Shown: positions 31,012-41,299, counted from the first letter of the stretch. The stretch: DNA of 64,000 nucleotides from Streptomyces sp. GSL17-111 (GCF_037911585.1 NZ_JBAJNS010000001.1:1048501-1112500); one strand, 5' to 3'. Numbers and translations: made by a program. The notes: generated from the sequence alone by a model not told the origin.

Positions 31012-31210
31012 ATCCAGCCACGCGCCACGACGGTGCGTGAGGGGGCCGCACGGCCGCGTACCGGCTGCATAACGGAACGCCCGGCGGCCCGGAACCGCCT
31101 TGACGTGCGGCGTCGCCGTCGGCGTGGATGCAGGCGGGCTTCCCCCCGAGGCGTTCGGCGGGACAATGGGGGCCGCGTAGGCACACGATGAGCACAGGGA
31201 CGGAGGCGGT

Positions 31211-31945
31211 ATGCGCGTGCTGCTCGTCGAGGACGACGACCACGTCGCCGCCGCGCTGTCCGCCGTGCTCGCCCGGCACGGCTTCACCGTCGTCCACGCG
31301 CGCAGCGGCGCGGAGGCCCTGGAGCAGGTCCTGCCCTCCGAAGGCGGCACGTCCTTCGACGTGGTCCTGCTCGACCTCGGCCTTCCCGACCAGGACGGCT
31401 TCGAGGTCTGCGGCCGTATCCGGCGCTGCACCGCCGTCCCCGTGATCATGGTGACAGCCCGCGCCGACGTGCGTTCGCGCGTCCACGGGCTCAACCTCGG
31501 GGCCGACGACTACGTCGTGAAGCCCTACGACACCGGGGAACTCCTCGCCCGCATCCACGCCGTCAGCCGCCGGACGGCCCACGGTGAGGGGCCCGCGCCC
31601 TCCCTCGCCGCCGCCGGGGAGGGCGAGCGGGAGGCGGACCCCGGGCTGCGGCTCGGGCCGGTGCTGATCGAGACCGCCGGACGCCGCGTCACGGTCGCGG
31701 GCGAGGCCGTCGCCCTCACCCGCAAGGAGTTCGACCTGCTGGCGCTGCTCGCCCAGCGCCCGGGCGTCGTCTACCGGCGGGAACAGATCATCAGCGAGGT
31801 GTGGCGGACCAGCTGGGAGGGCACCGGCCGCACGCTCGAAGTGCACGTGGCCTCGCTGCGGTCCAAGCTCGGCCTGCCGGCACTCATCGAGACCGTGCGC
31901 GGCGTCGGCTACCGGCTGTCGGTGCCAGACGACCCGCCCCGGTAA
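31211..31945 (+). CDS. gluR: OmpR-family response regulator GluR
   Basis: The 244-residue protein has a receiver domain ([14 protein letters not shown]; Asp 55 in [25 protein letters not shown]) and a winged-helix DNA-binding domain ([38 protein letters not shown]). GGACGGAGG is the ribosome site. It sits divergent to gluABCD and directly upstream of its kinase, the arrangement of the S. coelicolor GluR-GluK system that senses glutamate and activates glutamate uptake. The orthology rests on gene order and family. Confidence 0.92.
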   Translation: MRVLLVEDDDHVAAALSAVLARHGFTVVHARSGAEALEQVLPSEGGTSFDVVLLDLGLPDQDGFEVCGRIRRCTAVPVIMVTARADVRSRVHGLNLGADDYVVKPYDTGELLARIHAVSRRTAHGEGPAPSLAAAGEGEREADPGLRLGPVLIETAGRRVTVAGEAVALTRKEFDLLALLAQRPGVVYRREQIISEVWRTSWEGTGRTLEVHVASLRSKLGLPALIETVRGVGYRLSVPDDPPR

Positions 31946-31955
31946 CGTTCCGCCG

Positions 31956-33386
31956 GTGCGCGCCCGTCTGCTGCCCCTGCTCATCGTCCTGATGGCCGGT
32001 GTGCTCCTCGCCCTGGGCTTCCCCCTCGCCGCCAGCATGGCCGCGGCCGAGCAGCAGCGCCTCGTCGTCGACCGCATCGACGACACCGCCCGCTTCGCCT
32101 CGCTCGCCCAGTTCGTCACCTCGCGGCCGGGAGAGGTCTCGCAGCCGACGGCCGAGGCCCGCATCGAGGACGGCAACCGCGACGAACGCCTCTCCACCCT
32201 CACCGACGAGCTGGCCCGCTACCACGACCTCTACGGCATCAACGCCGGGGTCTTCTTCCGGGACGGGCAGGCCATGGCCGCCTCCCCCGGGGGCTGGCGC
32301 GTGCCGGACACCGGGGCGGGCGCCGACGCGTTCGCCGAGGCCCTGGCCGGGCGGCGCAGCCACGATCCGCCCCAGGTGTGGCCCTGGCAGACACACCGCA
32401 TCGCCGTCGCCTCCCCCGTCATCCGGGACGGCGACGTGGTGGCCGTCGTGCTCACCGACTCCCCCACCGGGCAACTGCGCTCCCGCATCCTGCGCGACTG
32501 GGTACCGCTGGCCGCCGGGGAGGCGGCCGCGATGCTGCTCGCCCTCGCGGCGGCGGCCCGGCTCTCGGGGTGGGTGCTGCGCCCCGTGCGCGACCTGGAC
32601 AAGGCGACGCACGACATCGCCACCGGACGGCTCACCTCGCGGGTGGCCGCCGCCGGGGGGCCGCCCGAGCTGCGTCGGCTGGCGCACTCCTTCAACGAGA
32701 TGGCCGACCACGTGGAGGACATCCTGGAGCAGCAGCGCGCCTTCGTCGCCGACGCCTCGCACCAGCTGCGGAACCCGCTGTCCGCGCTGCTGCTGCGCAT
32801 CGAGCTGCTGGGGCTGGAGCTACCGGGCGACCGCGCGGGCTTCGAGGCCGTACAGACGGAGGGCAAGCGGCTGGCCCGCGTGCTGGACGACCTGCTGGGC
32901 CTGGCGACGGCGGAGCACAGCCGCGCGGACCTGCGGCTGACCGACGTCGGAGCGCTGGCCACGGAGCGCATCGCCGCGTGGCGCCCGGTGGCGGAACGCG
33001 AAGGGGTGGAGCTCGGCCGGGAGGGACCGGCCGCCCTGACGGCGTGGGCCGATCCGATCGCACTGTCGAGCGCGCTGGACGCCGTGGTGGACAACGCCGT
33101 GAAGTTCACACCGCGCGGCAAGGCGGTGACCGTCGCCGTCGCGGCTGCGGGTGACCACGTCACCGTGGAGGTGGCCGACGAGGGCCCGGGGCTCACCGAG
33201 GACGAGCTCGACCGGATCGGTGACCGGTTCTGGCGCAGCGGCCGCCATCAGAACGTCTCCGGCTCCGGGCTCGGACTCTCCATCGCCCGGGCCCTGCTCG
33301 CGGCCGGTGACGCGTCGATCGCCTACTCACCCCGTGTGCCGCAGGGGCTGTGCGTCACACTCACCCTCCCCCGGTCGGGGCCCTGA
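31956..33386 (+). CDS. gluK: Membrane sensor histidine kinase GluK
   Basis: The 476-residue kinase has a first membrane helix at residues 4-24 (LLPLLIVLMAGVLLALGFPL), an extracytoplasmic sensor of about 150 residues, and a second helix near 185-208 (LAAGEAAAMLLALAAAARLSGW). A HAMP linker, the phospho-acceptor His 269 in DASHQLRNPLSALLLR and a GHKL ATPase (DNAVKFT; EGPGLTEDELDRIGDRFWR; GSGLGLSIARALL) follow. The GTG start lies 10 bp after gluR. It converges with recX with a single base between the stops. Confidence 0.92.
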   Translation: MRARLLPLLIVLMAGVLLALGFPLAASMAAAEQQRLVVDRIDDTARFASLAQFVTSRPGEVSQPTAEARIEDGNRDERLSTLTDELARYHDLYGINAGVFFRDGQAMAASPGGWRVPDTGAGADAFAEALAGRRSHDPPQVWPWQTHRIAVASPVIRDGDVVAVVLTDSPTGQLRSRILRDWVPLAAGEAAAMLLALAAAARLSGWVLRPVRDLDKATHDIATGRLTSRVAAAGGPPELRRLAHSFNEMADHVEDILEQQRAFVADASHQLRNPLSALLLRIELLGLELPGDRAGFEAVQTEGKRLARVLDDLLGLATAEHSRADLRLTDVGALATERIAAWRPVAEREGVELGREGPAALTAWADPIALSSALDAVVDNAVKFTPRGKAVTVAVAAAGDHVTVEVADEGPGLTEDELDRIGDRFWRSGRHQNVSGSGLGLSIARALLAAGDASIAYSPRVPQGLCVTLTLPRSGP

Positions 33387-33387
33387 G

Positions 33388-34005
33388 TCAGGTGTCCGGG
33401 AGGTACTCCTCCCACTCGGTGGCGTCCTCCTCCTGGTGCTCGGCCTCCTCCACCAGGGCCTGCCGGACGACGCGCAGCGCCAAGCCCTCCGGATACCCCT
33501 TGCGGGCAAGCATGGCGGCGAGGCGGCGCAGCCGCCGCTCCGGCGCCAGCCCCCGGGTGGTCCGGAGCTTCCGCTCCACCAGGGCGCGTGCCGTCTCCTC
33601 CTCCTGCTCGGCGTCCAGCTGCCCCAGCGCGCCGTCGATCACCGAGGAGTCCACGCCCTTGGTGCGGAGCTCCCGCGCGAGCGCCCGGCGGGCGAGGCCC
33701 CGGCCGCGGTGACGGGACTCCACCCAGGCGTCGGCGAACCCCGCGTCGTCGATGAGGCCGACCTCCTCGAAACGGGTCAGCACCTCCTCGGCCGCCTCGT
33801 CGGGAATGCCGCGTTTGCGCAGCGCCTCCGCGAGCTGACTGCGCGTGCGGGGCGTCCCGGTGAGCAGCCGCAGGCAGATCGCCCGCGCCTGCTCCGCCGG
33901 ATCGCGCGGCCCGGACGGTGCCGCCTCCTCGGCCCTCGACGAGGAGACGGCACCGCCGTTCTCGGGTGCCGGGGCGCCCCCCGGCCAGTCCGTCCGCCGT
34001 GTCAT
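33388..34005 (-). CDS. recX: Regulatory protein RecX
   Basis: The 205-residue RecX family protein binds RecA filaments and modulates strand exchange. It is built from three-helix repeats (ARAICLRLLTGTPRTRSQLA; RHRGRGLARRALARELRTKG; LRRLAAMLARKGYPEGLAL). An N-terminal extension of about 40 residues and an acidic tail are actinobacterial features. It starts 15 bp after the recA stop, so it is co-transcribed with recA. Confidence 0.95.
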   Translation of the reverse strand: MTRRTDWPGGAPAPENGGAVSSSRAEEAAPSGPRDPAEQARAICLRLLTGTPRTRSQLAEALRKRGIPDEAAEEVLTRFEEVGLIDDAGFADAWVESRHRGRGLARRALARELRTKGVDSSVIDGALGQLDAEQEEETARALVERKLRTTRGLAPERRLRRLAAMLARKGYPEGLALRVVRQALVEEAEHQEEDATEWEEYLPDT

Positions 34006-34020
34006 ACCGGGGCGTCCGGA

Positions 34021-35172
34021 CTAGCTCTTGGCCGCGGTACCGGCGGCCTTGGCGGACTTCCCCTTCGCGGCCGCCACCGGAGCGGCCTTCGCGACCGGGT
34101 CCGCGAGGCCGGGGGCGGGGGCGGGGGCGGTGCCCGGAGCGGCGTCCTCGCCGGGCTCGGCAGCGGGCTCCTCGGCGCGGACGCCGATGCCGAGCTTCTC
34201 CTTGATCTTCTTCTCGATCTCGTTGGCCAGGTCCGGGTTGTCACGCAGGAAGTTGCGGGCGTTCTCCTTGCCCTGGCCGAGCTGGTCGCCCTCGTAGGTG
34301 TACCAGGCGCCCGACTTGCGGATGAAGCCGTGCTCCACGCCCATGTCGATGAGGCCACCCTCACGGCTGATGCCGATGCCGTAGAGGATGTCGAACTCGG
34401 CCTGCTTGAACGGGGGCGCGACCTTGTTCTTCACGACCTTGACGCGGGTGCGGTTGCCGACCGCGTCGGTACCGTCCTTGAGTGTCTCGATCCGCCGGAT
34501 GTCGAGACGCACCGAGGAGTAGAACTTCAACGCCCGGCCACCGGTCGTCGTCTCGGGAGAGCCGAACATCACTCCGACCTTCTCGCGGAGCTGGTTGATG
34601 AAGATCGCCGTCGTCTTCGACTGGTGGAGTGCGCCGGTGATCTTGCGGAGCGCCTGGCTCATCAGCCGTGCCTGGAGGCCGACGTGGGAGTCACCCATCT
34701 CGCCCTCGATCTCGGCGCGGGGCACCAGGGCGGCCACCGAGTCGACCACGATGAGGTCGAGCGCGCCGGACCGGATGAGCATGTCGGTGATCTCCAGCGC
34801 CTGCTCGCCGTTGTCCGGCTGCGAGAGGATCAGCTGGTCGACGTCGACCCCGAGCTTCTTGGCGTACTCGGGGTCCAGCGCGTGCTCGGCGTCGACGAAG
34901 GCGACGGTGCCGCCGGCCTTCTGCGCGTTCGCCACGGCGTGCAGGGTGAGCGTCGTCTTACCGCTGGACTCCGGGCCGTAGACCTCCACCACACGGCCGC
35001 GCGGCAGGCCGCCGACCCCCAGGGCCACGTCCAGCGCCGTCGACCCGGTGGGGATGACCTCGATGGGCTCGTTCGGCCGCTCACCGAGACGCATCACGGC
35101 GCCCTTGCCGAACTGCCGTTCAATCTGTGCGAGCGCGGCGTCGAGCGCCTTCTCGCGGTCGGTTCCTGCCAT
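34021..35172 (-). CDS. recA: Recombinase RecA
   Basis: The 383-residue recombinase and LexA co-protease has Walker [11 protein letters not shown], Walker [15 protein letters not shown], loop L2 region [21 protein letters not shown] and a long Ala/Lys/Pro-rich C-terminal tail typical of Streptomyces. The start at ATG 35172 ([14 protein letters not shown]) follows the recalled Streptomyces N-terminus. recX follows on the same transcript. Upstream lies a LexA-type box within the promoter. Confidence 0.98.
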   Translation of the reverse strand: MAGTDREKALDAALAQIERQFGKGAVMRLGERPNEPIEVIPTGSTALDVALGVGGLPRGRVVEVYGPESSGKTTLTLHAVANAQKAGGTVAFVDAEHALDPEYAKKLGVDVDQLILSQPDNGEQALEITDMLIRSGALDLIVVDSVAALVPRAEIEGEMGDSHVGLQARLMSQALRKITGALHQSKTTAIFINQLREKVGVMFGSPETTTGGRALKFYSSVRLDIRRIETLKDGTDAVGNRTRVKVVKNKVAPPFKQAEFDILYGIGISREGGLIDMGVEHGFIRKSGAWYTYEGDQLGQGKENARNFLRDNPDLANEIEKKIKEKLGIGVRAEEPAAEPGEDAAPGTAPAPAPGLADPVAKAAPVAAAKGKSAKAAGTAAKS

Positions 35173-35331
35173 GGGTGCCACCGGTTTCTGGTTCGATCGC
35201 TTCACATCCGGGACGCTAGCGGCTGCCACTGACAATCGGGCCACCCAGGTCCTCTCCCCGACCCGCGTGCGGGCCTGCCTGCTGGGGTCGGAGACCGGGA
35301 AGGGCCAGGAGCGCTTCCGCCGCCTCCATGG

Positions 35332-35357
35332 GAATCCATGTTCGATTTTTGTGTCAA
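35332..35357 (-). promoter_or_regulatory. recA promoter -35 with LexA (SOS) box
   Basis: On the minus strand a perfect TTGACA (35352-35357) is followed by GAACATGGATTC (35332-35343). This matches the Streptomyces SOS box pattern GAAC-N4-[AG]TTC. The box sits between the -35 and the -10 region, where LexA would block RNA polymerase. The -10 itself is poor. The recA start codon lies 160 bp further on. No gene was seen in the 300-bp gap 35173-35472 apart from this. Confidence 0.7.
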
Positions 35358-35472
35358 GTGAACCCGCCGACCCTGTGGAGACCGAAGAATCCCCAGCTCA
35401 CAGCCCTGATCGCGCTCCTTGTGGACCCTCGCGCCACCCGAAGGGGTGAGATGAGGTGGGCACAGGCTGACG

Positions 35473-35667
35473 TCAACGCAGCTCGGCGGGGACGTCCATC
35501 GCCGCGCACACCGCGCGCCAGACGTCCTTCGCGTTCCACCCGGCCTCCAGCGCCTCCCGCACCGTACGACCGCCCAACTCGGACATGACGTGGTCGCGCG
35601 CGAAGGAGTCGGCGTACGCCGGGCCGAAGTGCGCCGTCATCCGCTCCCAGAAGTCCGTCAGCCGCAT
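35473..35667 (-). CDS. DUF3046 family protein
   Basis: The 64-residue protein (MRLTDFWERMTAHFG...) matches the actinobacterial DUF3046 family, which is regularly found next to recA. It is all-helical and has no known function. The frame stays open upstream to 35826 but the family start is ATG 35667. GATACT ends six bases before the ATG, so it may be leaderless. It is divergent from lhr across 157 bp. Confidence 0.88.
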   Translation of the reverse strand: MRLTDFWERMTAHFGPAYADSFARDHVMSELGGRTVREALEAGWNAKDVWRAVCAAMDVPAELR

Positions 35668-35824
35668 GCGTCCAGTATCGCGCAGGCCGCGCGGGCGCCC
35701 GACCGTCAGCCATCCCGGCTCGCACACCGACGGTGAACATGGTCCCCGGCTCCGCCCCTCCGCCGCCGGAGGTGGAGCGGCGACGGAGCGGGCCGCTGTC
35801 GGTACCCCGGTGCACGATGGGGGC

Positions 35825-38800
35825 ATGGCTCACGCTGCCACCGACGCACTCGACGACTTCTCCCCCGCCACCCGCGCGTGGTTCACCGGGGCCTTCCGTG
35901 CGCCCACGGCGGCGCAGGAGGGGGCCTGGCGGGCGCTCGCGGAGGGGTCGGACGCCCTGGTCGTCGCGCCGACGGGCTCGGGGAAGACGCTGGCCGCGTT
36001 CCTGGCGTCGCTGGACCGGCTGGCGGCCGCGGCCCCGCCCGCCGAGCCGCTGAAGCGGTGCCGCGTGCTGTACGTGTCACCGCTGAAGGCGCTGGCGGTG
36101 GACGTCGAGCGCAACCTGCGGAGCCCGCTGACCGGCATCCGGCAGGAGGCGCTGCGGCTCGGCATGCCGGAGCCGGACGTGCGCGTGGCGATCCGCTCCG
36201 GGGACACCCCGGCGGCCGACCGGCGGGCGATGGCCCGCCGTCCGCCGGACATCCTGATCACGACACCCGAGTCGCTGTTCCTCATGCTCACCTCGCAGGC
36301 GCGGGAGGCGCTCGGCGGCGTGGAGACGGTGATCCTCGACGAGGTGCACGCCGTGGCGGGCACCAAGCGCGGGGCCCACCTGGCGCTCTCCCTGGAACGG
36401 CTGGACGCGCTGCTCGACCGCCCCGCACGCCGGATCGGACTGTCGGCCACGGTCCGCCCGGTGGAGGAGGTCGCGCGCTTCCTCTCCCCGCAGCGGCCCG
36501 TGACGATCGTGCAGCCCCCGGCGGAGAAGGAGTTCGCCCTCCAGGTGGTCGTGCCGGTGGAGGACATGGGCGAGCTCGGCGGCTCCCCGGTGGCTGACGG
36601 CGGCGAGGGGGGCGACAGACCGTCCATCTGGCCGTCGGTGGAGGAGCGCATCTGCGACCTCGTGCAGGCCCACCGTTCGACGATCGTCTTCGTCAACTCC
36701 CGCCGCCTCGCGGAGCGGCTGTGCAACCGGCTGAACGAGATCGCCTACGAGCGGGCCACCGGCGAACCGCTGCCGAAGGACCACGCGCCCGCCGAGCTGA
36801 TGGGCGGTTCCGGCGCGGCGGAGGGCGCCCCGCCGGTGCTGGCCCGGGCGCACCACGGGTCGGTGTCGAAGGAGCAGCGCGCCCTGGTGGAGGAGGATCT
36901 CAAGGCCGGGCGGCTGCCGGCGGTGGTCGCCACCTCCAGCCTGGAGCTGGGCATCGACATGGGGGCGGTGGACCTCGTCGTCCAGGTGGAGTCGCCGCCG
37001 TCGGTGGCGTCGGGGCTGCAGCGCGTGGGCCGGGCGGGGCACCAGGTGGGGGCGGTGTCGGCGGGCGTCGTCTTCCCGAAGTACCGGGGGGACCTGGTGC
37101 AGTCGGCGGTCGTGACGGAGCGGATGCGGCAGGGTGCGATCGAGGCGCTGCGCGTTCCGGCCAACCCGCTGGACGTGCTGGCGCAGCAGATCGTGGCGAT
37201 CACCGCGATGGACGTGTGGGACGTGACGGAGCTGCTGTCCCTGGTGCGGCGGGCCGCTCCGTTCGCGGCGCTGCCGGAGTCGGCGTTCACCGGCGTGCTG
37301 GACATGCTGGCGGGCCGCTATCCGTCGGACGCGTTCGCCGAGCTGCGGCCCCGCGTCGTGTGGGACCGGGTGGCGGGGACGGTGAGCGCGCGGCCGGGGG
37401 CGCAGCGGCTCGCCGTCACCTCGGGCGGCACCATCCCCGACCGGGGCCTGTTCGGTGTCTTCCTCGCCGGGGCGGACCCGAAGCGGGGCGGCGGCCGGGT
37501 CGGCGAGCTGGACGAGGAGATGGTGTACGAGTCCCGGGTGGGGGACGTGTTCACGCTGGGTACGACGTCCTGGCGCATCGAGGACATCACGCGGGACCGG
37601 GTGCTCGTCTCCCCCGCCCCCGGAGTGCCGGGCCGGCTGCCGTTCTGGAAGGGCGACCAGCTGGGGCGTCCACTGGAGCTGGGCCGGGCGTTGGGGGCGT
37701 TCCTGCGCGAGGTGGGCGCGCTGGAGGAGGCGGCGGCGCGCGAGCGGCTGACCGCGGCCGGTCTGGACGGGCTGGCGGTCGGAAACCTGCTCGCGTACCT
37801 GGCGGAGCAGCGCGCGGCGTGCGGGCACGTGCCGGACGATCGCACGATCGTGGTGGAGCGGTTCCGGGACGAGCTGGGTGACTGGCGGGTGGTGGTGCAC
37901 TCGCCGTTCGGTGCCCAGGTGCACGCGCCGTGGGCGCTGGCGCTGGGGGCCCGGCTGACCGAGCGCTACGGTCTGGACGCCCAGGTGATGCACGCCGATG
38001 ACGGGATCGTGCTGCGGCTGCCGGACGCGGACCTGCTGGGCCTGGACACCCCGGACGGCGCGCTGGAGCCGGACCGGTCCTTCGACGCCGAGCAGGCGCC
38101 GGTGGGCGCGCAGGACGTGCTCTTCGACCACGGTGAGGTCGACGGGATCGTCACCGAGCAGGTGGGCGGTTCGGCGCTGTTCGCCGCACGGTTCCGGGAG
38201 TGCGCGGCGCGGGCGCTGCTGCTGCCGCGCCGCGACCCGGGGCGGCGGACGCCGCTGTGGCAGCAGCGCCGCCGTGCCTCACAGCTCCTCGAGGTGGCGA
38301 GCGGGTTCGGTTCGTTCCCGATCGTGCTGGAGGCGGTGCGCGAGTGCCTGCAGGACGTGTTCGACGTGCCCGGGCTGACCGAGCTGATGGGGGACGTCGC
38401 GGCCCGCCGGGTGCGGTTGGTGGAGGTGACCACGCGGGAGCCGTCGCCGTTCGCCCGTTCGCTGCTGTTCGGGTACGTGGCGCAGTTCCTCTACGAGGGC
38501 GACACCCCGCTGGCCGAGCGGCGCGCCGCCGCCCTCTCGCTGGACTCCCGGCTGCTCGCCGAGCTGCTGGGCCGGGCGGAGCTGCGGGAACTGCTGGACG
38601 CGGGGGTGCTGGCGGAGCTGGAGGCGGAGCTCCAGTGGCGCACAAAGGACCGGCGGGTCAAGGACGTGGAAGGGGTGGCGGACGCCCTGCGGGTGCTCGG
38701 GCCGCTCACGGACGAGGAGCTGGGCGAGCGCGGTGCCGAGCCGGGTTGGGGGGCGGAGCTGGCGGCGGCGCGGCGGGCGGTCGCCGTGCGGATCGCCGGG

Positions 38801-40426
38801 CGGGAGCACTGGGCCGCGGTGGAGGACTCCGGGCGGCTCCGGGACGCCCTGGGGGTCGCCCTGCCGGTCGGTGTGCCGGAGGCGTTCACCGAGCCGGTGC
38901 CCGATCCGCTGGGGGACCTGCTGGCCCGGTTCGCCCGGACGCACGGTCCGTTCACGACCGCCCGGGCCGCCGCCCGGTTCGGGCTGGGGCAGGCGGTGGT
39001 CGACGGGCAGCTGCACCGGATGGCCGCCGAGGGCCGGCTGCTGCGGGGCGAGTTCCATCCGGCGGGGGCCGGTCAGGAGTGGTGCGACCCGGCGGTGCTG
39101 CGCAGGCTGCGGCGGCGGTCGCTGGCCGCCCTGCGGCAGGAGCTGGAGCCGGTGCCCGGGCCGGTCCTGGCGGCGTTCCTGCCCCGCTGGCAGCACGTGG
39201 GGGCCGGTGGACTGCGCGGCGTCGACGGCCTGGCGCGCGCCGTGGAGCAGCTACAGGGCGCCGCCGTTCCGGCGTCGGCGTTGGAGCGGCTGGTGCTGCC
39301 GGGGCGGGTCGTCGGGTACGAGCCCGCGATGCTGGACGAGCTGACGACGACCGGTGAGGTCCTGTGGGCGGGTGCCGGGACGCTCCCCGGCAAGGACGGC
39401 TGGGTCGCGCTGTACCCCGCGGACAACGCGCCGCTCCTGCTCCCCGAGCCGCACCCGCTCGAGCTGACGTCCCGCCACCGGGCCGTGCTGGCGGCGCTGG
39501 AGGGCGGGTACGGCCTGTTCTTCCGGCAGATCGCCGAGCAGGTGCGGGCGGTGGAGCCGGAGGTGACGGACCTGCTGCTGGCCGAGACGGTGTGGGAGCT
39601 GGCCTGGTCGGGGCGGCTCACCAACGACTCGCTGGCGCCGCTGCGGGCCCTGCTGGGCTCGGGGCGCACCGCCGGGTCGACGGCACACCGGGCGAAGCGG
39701 GCGGTGCCGCGCGGCCGGTACGGCTCGCTGGGGGTGCGGACGGCGTCGCGGAACGGGCCGCCCACCGTCGCGGGCCGCTGGTCGCTGCTGCCGGAGCGGG
39801 CTGAGGACGCCACGCTGCGGGCCCACGCCTCGGCGCGTACGCTGCTCGACCGGCACGGTGTCGTCACGCGCGGTGCGGTGGCGGCCGAAGGGGTGCCGGG
39901 CGGCTTCGCGGCGGCCTACCGGGTGCTGTCCGCGTTCGAGGAGAGCGGTCAGGCGCGGCGCGGGTACGTCGTGGAGCACCTGGGTGCGGCCCAGTTCGCG
40001 ATGGACGGCGCGGTGGACCGGCTGCGGGCCGTCCACACCGCCCGGGAACGGGAGCGGGAGCAGCGGGCCGTGGTGCTGGCGGCGGCCGATCCGGCGAACG
40101 CCTACGGGGCGGCGCTGCCGTGGCCGGAGCCGCCGGAGGGCGCGGGTCACAAGCCGGGACGCAAGGCGGGGGCGCTCGTCGTGCTGGTCGACGGCGAGCT
40201 GGCCCTGTATCTGGAGCGTGGCGGCCGGTCGCTGCTGGCGTGGAGCGAGGGGGCCGCGCTGGAGGCGGCCACGGCGGCGCTGGCCGGTGCCGCCCGGTCC
40301 GGGTTGCTGGGCGCGCTCACCGTCGAGCGGGCCAACGGTGCGCCGGTACTGACCTCACCGCTCGGCGGCGTCCTGGAGTCGGCCGGGTTCCACGCCACGC
40401 CGCGCGGGCTGCGGCTGCGGCCGTAG
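35825..40426 (+). CDS. lhr: Large ATP-dependent helicase Lhr
   Basis: The 1533-residue superfamily 2 3'-5' DNA helicase translocates on single-stranded DNA during repair. The RecA-like domains carry Walker A APTGSGKTLAAF (about residue 48), DEVHAVAG (about 172), motif III SATVRP and motif VI QRVGRAGHQ. A winged-helix/Lhr-specific domain follows, and a C-terminal half of about 650 residues contains the AlkZ-like winged-helix region found in full-length Lhr. ATG 35825 is chosen; the frame is open for 240 bp upstream but overlaps the DUF3046 gene. CACGAT lies six bases before the ATG. nei follows 12 bp downstream. Confidence 0.96.
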   Translation: MAHAATDALDDFSPATRAWFTGAFRAPTAAQEGAWRALAEGSDALVVAPTGSGKTLAAFLASLDRLAAAAPPAEPLKRCRVLYVSPLKALAVDVERNLRSPLTGIRQEALRLGMPEPDVRVAIRSGDTPAADRRAMARRPPDILITTPESLFLMLTSQAREALGGVETVILDEVHAVAGTKRGAHLALSLERLDALLDRPARRIGLSATVRPVEEVARFLSPQRPVTIVQPPAEKEFALQVVVPVEDMGELGGSPVADGGEGGDRPSIWPSVEERICDLVQAHRSTIVFVNSRRLAERLCNRLNEIAYERATGEPLPKDHAPAELMGGSGAAEGAPPVLARAHHGSVSKEQRALVEEDLKAGRLPAVVATSSLELGIDMGAVDLVVQVESPPSVASGLQRVGRAGHQVGAVSAGVVFPKYRGDLVQSAVVTERMRQGAIEALRVPANPLDVLAQQIVAITAMDVWDVTELLSLVRRAAPFAALPESAFTGVLDMLAGRYPSDAFAELRPRVVWDRVAGTVSARPGAQRLAVTSGGTIPDRGLFGVFLAGADPKRGGGRVGELDEEMVYESRVGDVFTLGTTSWRIEDITRDRVLVSPAPGVPGRLPFWKGDQLGRPLELGRALGAFLREVGALEEAAARERLTAAGLDGLAVGNLLAYLAEQRAACGHVPDDRTIVVERFRDELGDWRVVVHSPFGAQVHAPWALALGARLTERYGLDAQVMHADDGIVLRLPDADLLGLDTPDGALEPDRSFDAEQAPVGAQDVLFDHGEVDGIVTEQVGGSALFAARFRECAARALLLPRRDPGRRTPLWQQRRRASQLLEVASGFGSFPIVLEAVRECLQDVFDVPGLTELMGDVAARRVRLVEVTTREPSPFARSLLFGYVAQFLYEGDTPLAERRAAALSLDSRLLAELLGRAELRELLDAGVLAELEAELQWRTKDRRVKDVEGVADALRVLGPLTDEELGERGAEPGWGAELAAARRAVAVRIAGREHWAAVEDSGRLRDALGVALPVGVPEAFTEPVPDPLGDLLARFARTHGPFTTARAAARFGLGQAVVDGQLHRMAAEGRLLRGEFHPAGAGQEWCDPAVLRRLRRRSLAALRQELEPVPGPVLAAFLPRWQHVGAGGLRGVDGLARAVEQLQGAAVPASALERLVLPGRVVGYEPAMLDELTTTGEVLWAGAGTLPGKDGWVALYPADNAPLLLPEPHPLELTSRHRAVLAALEGGYGLFFRQIAEQVRAVEPEVTDLLLAETVWELAWSGRLTNDSLAPLRALLGSGRTAGSTAHRAKRAVPRGRYGSLGVRTASRNGPPTVAGRWSLLPERAEDATLRAHASARTLLDRHGVVTRGAVAAEGVPGGFAAAYRVLSAFEESGQARRGYVVEHLGAAQFAMDGAVDRLRAVHTAREREREQRAVVLAAADPANAYGAALPWPEPPEGAGHKPGRKAGALVVLVDGELALYLERGGRSLLAWSEGAALEAATAALAGAARSGLLGALTVERANGAPVLTSPLGGVLESAGFHATPRGLRLRP

Positions 40427-40438
40427 GAAGGGGGCGGG

Positions 40439-41257
40439 ATGCCGGAGGGTGACACCGTGTGGCGCACGGCGCGACGTCTACACGTGGCGCTGTCCGGGGC
40501 GCGGCTGAGCCGGGGGGAGCTGCGGGTGCCAGCCTTCGCCACGGCCGACCTCGCGGGGCGGGAGGTGCTGGAGACGCTGCCGCGCGGCAAGCACCTGCTG
40601 ACGCGGCTGAGCGGTGGGCTGACCCTGCACTCGCACCTGCGGATGGACGGCGCGTGGCGGCTGTACGCGGCCGGGGAGCGCTGGACGGGCGGGCCTGGCC
40701 ACCAGATCCGCGCGGTGCTGGAGAACGCGGAGCGGGCCGCCGTCGGCTACCGGCTGCCCGTCCTGGAGCTGCTGCCGACGCGGGAGGAGGAGCGCGTCGT
40801 CGGGCATCTCGGCCCGGATCTGCTCGGTCCGGACTGGGACGCGGCCGAGGCCCTGCGTCGGCTGCGGTCCGCGCCGGGCCGGGAGGTGGGCGAGGCGTTG
40901 CTGGACCAGCGCAACCTGGCGGGCGTGGGCAACGTGTACCGGTCCGAGCTGTGCTTCATGGCGCGCGTTCCGCCGTGGACGCCGGTGAGCGAGGTGGCGT
41001 CGCTGGACCGGATCGTCGATCTGGCCCGGCGGCTCCTGGACGTCAACAAGGCCCGCGCGGACCGGGTGACCACCGGCGACCGGCGGCGCGGGCGGCAGCT
41101 GTGGGTGTACGGGCGGCAGCACCGGCCGTGCCTGCGGTGCGGGACGCCGGTGGCGCGCCGGGAGGCCGCCGGGCCACCGGGGGCGCCGCGCCCGGTGTAC
41201 TGGTGCCCCCGGTGCCAGCCGGAGGCGCCGGGACGCCGGGCGGCGCCGGGGTCCTGA
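40439..41257 (+). CDS. nei: Endonuclease VIII-like DNA glycosylase
   Basis: The 272-residue base-excision enzyme starts with MPEGDTVWR: the Pro and Glu that become the catalytic N-terminus after removal of Met, in Nei rather than Fpg form. The helix-two-turn-helix motif is LLDQRNLAGVGNVYRSE, and the C-terminal zinc finger has CLRCG and CPRCQ. A strong ribosome site (GGAAGGGGGCGGG) precedes the ATG, only 12 bp after lhr, so helicase and glycosylase are co-expressed. The same pair occurs in mycobacteria, as I recall. Confidence 0.95.
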   Translation: MPEGDTVWRTARRLHVALSGARLSRGELRVPAFATADLAGREVLETLPRGKHLLTRLSGGLTLHSHLRMDGAWRLYAAGERWTGGPGHQIRAVLENAERAAVGYRLPVLELLPTREEERVVGHLGPDLLGPDWDAAEALRRLRSAPGREVGEALLDQRNLAGVGNVYRSELCFMARVPPWTPVSEVASLDRIVDLARRLLDVNKARADRVTTGDRRRGRQLWVYGRQHRPCLRCGTPVARREAAGPPGAPRPVYWCPRCQPEAPGRRAAPGS

Positions 41258-41299
41258 CGGGACGACGTGGGCGCCCGCCCCGCGTCGTCGGCGCCCACG

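Noticed and set aside
35585..35824. N-terminal extension of the lhr frame
   Set aside because: It overlaps the DUF3046 gene on the other strand, has no Lhr similarity, and the motif-bearing protein starts at ATG 35825.
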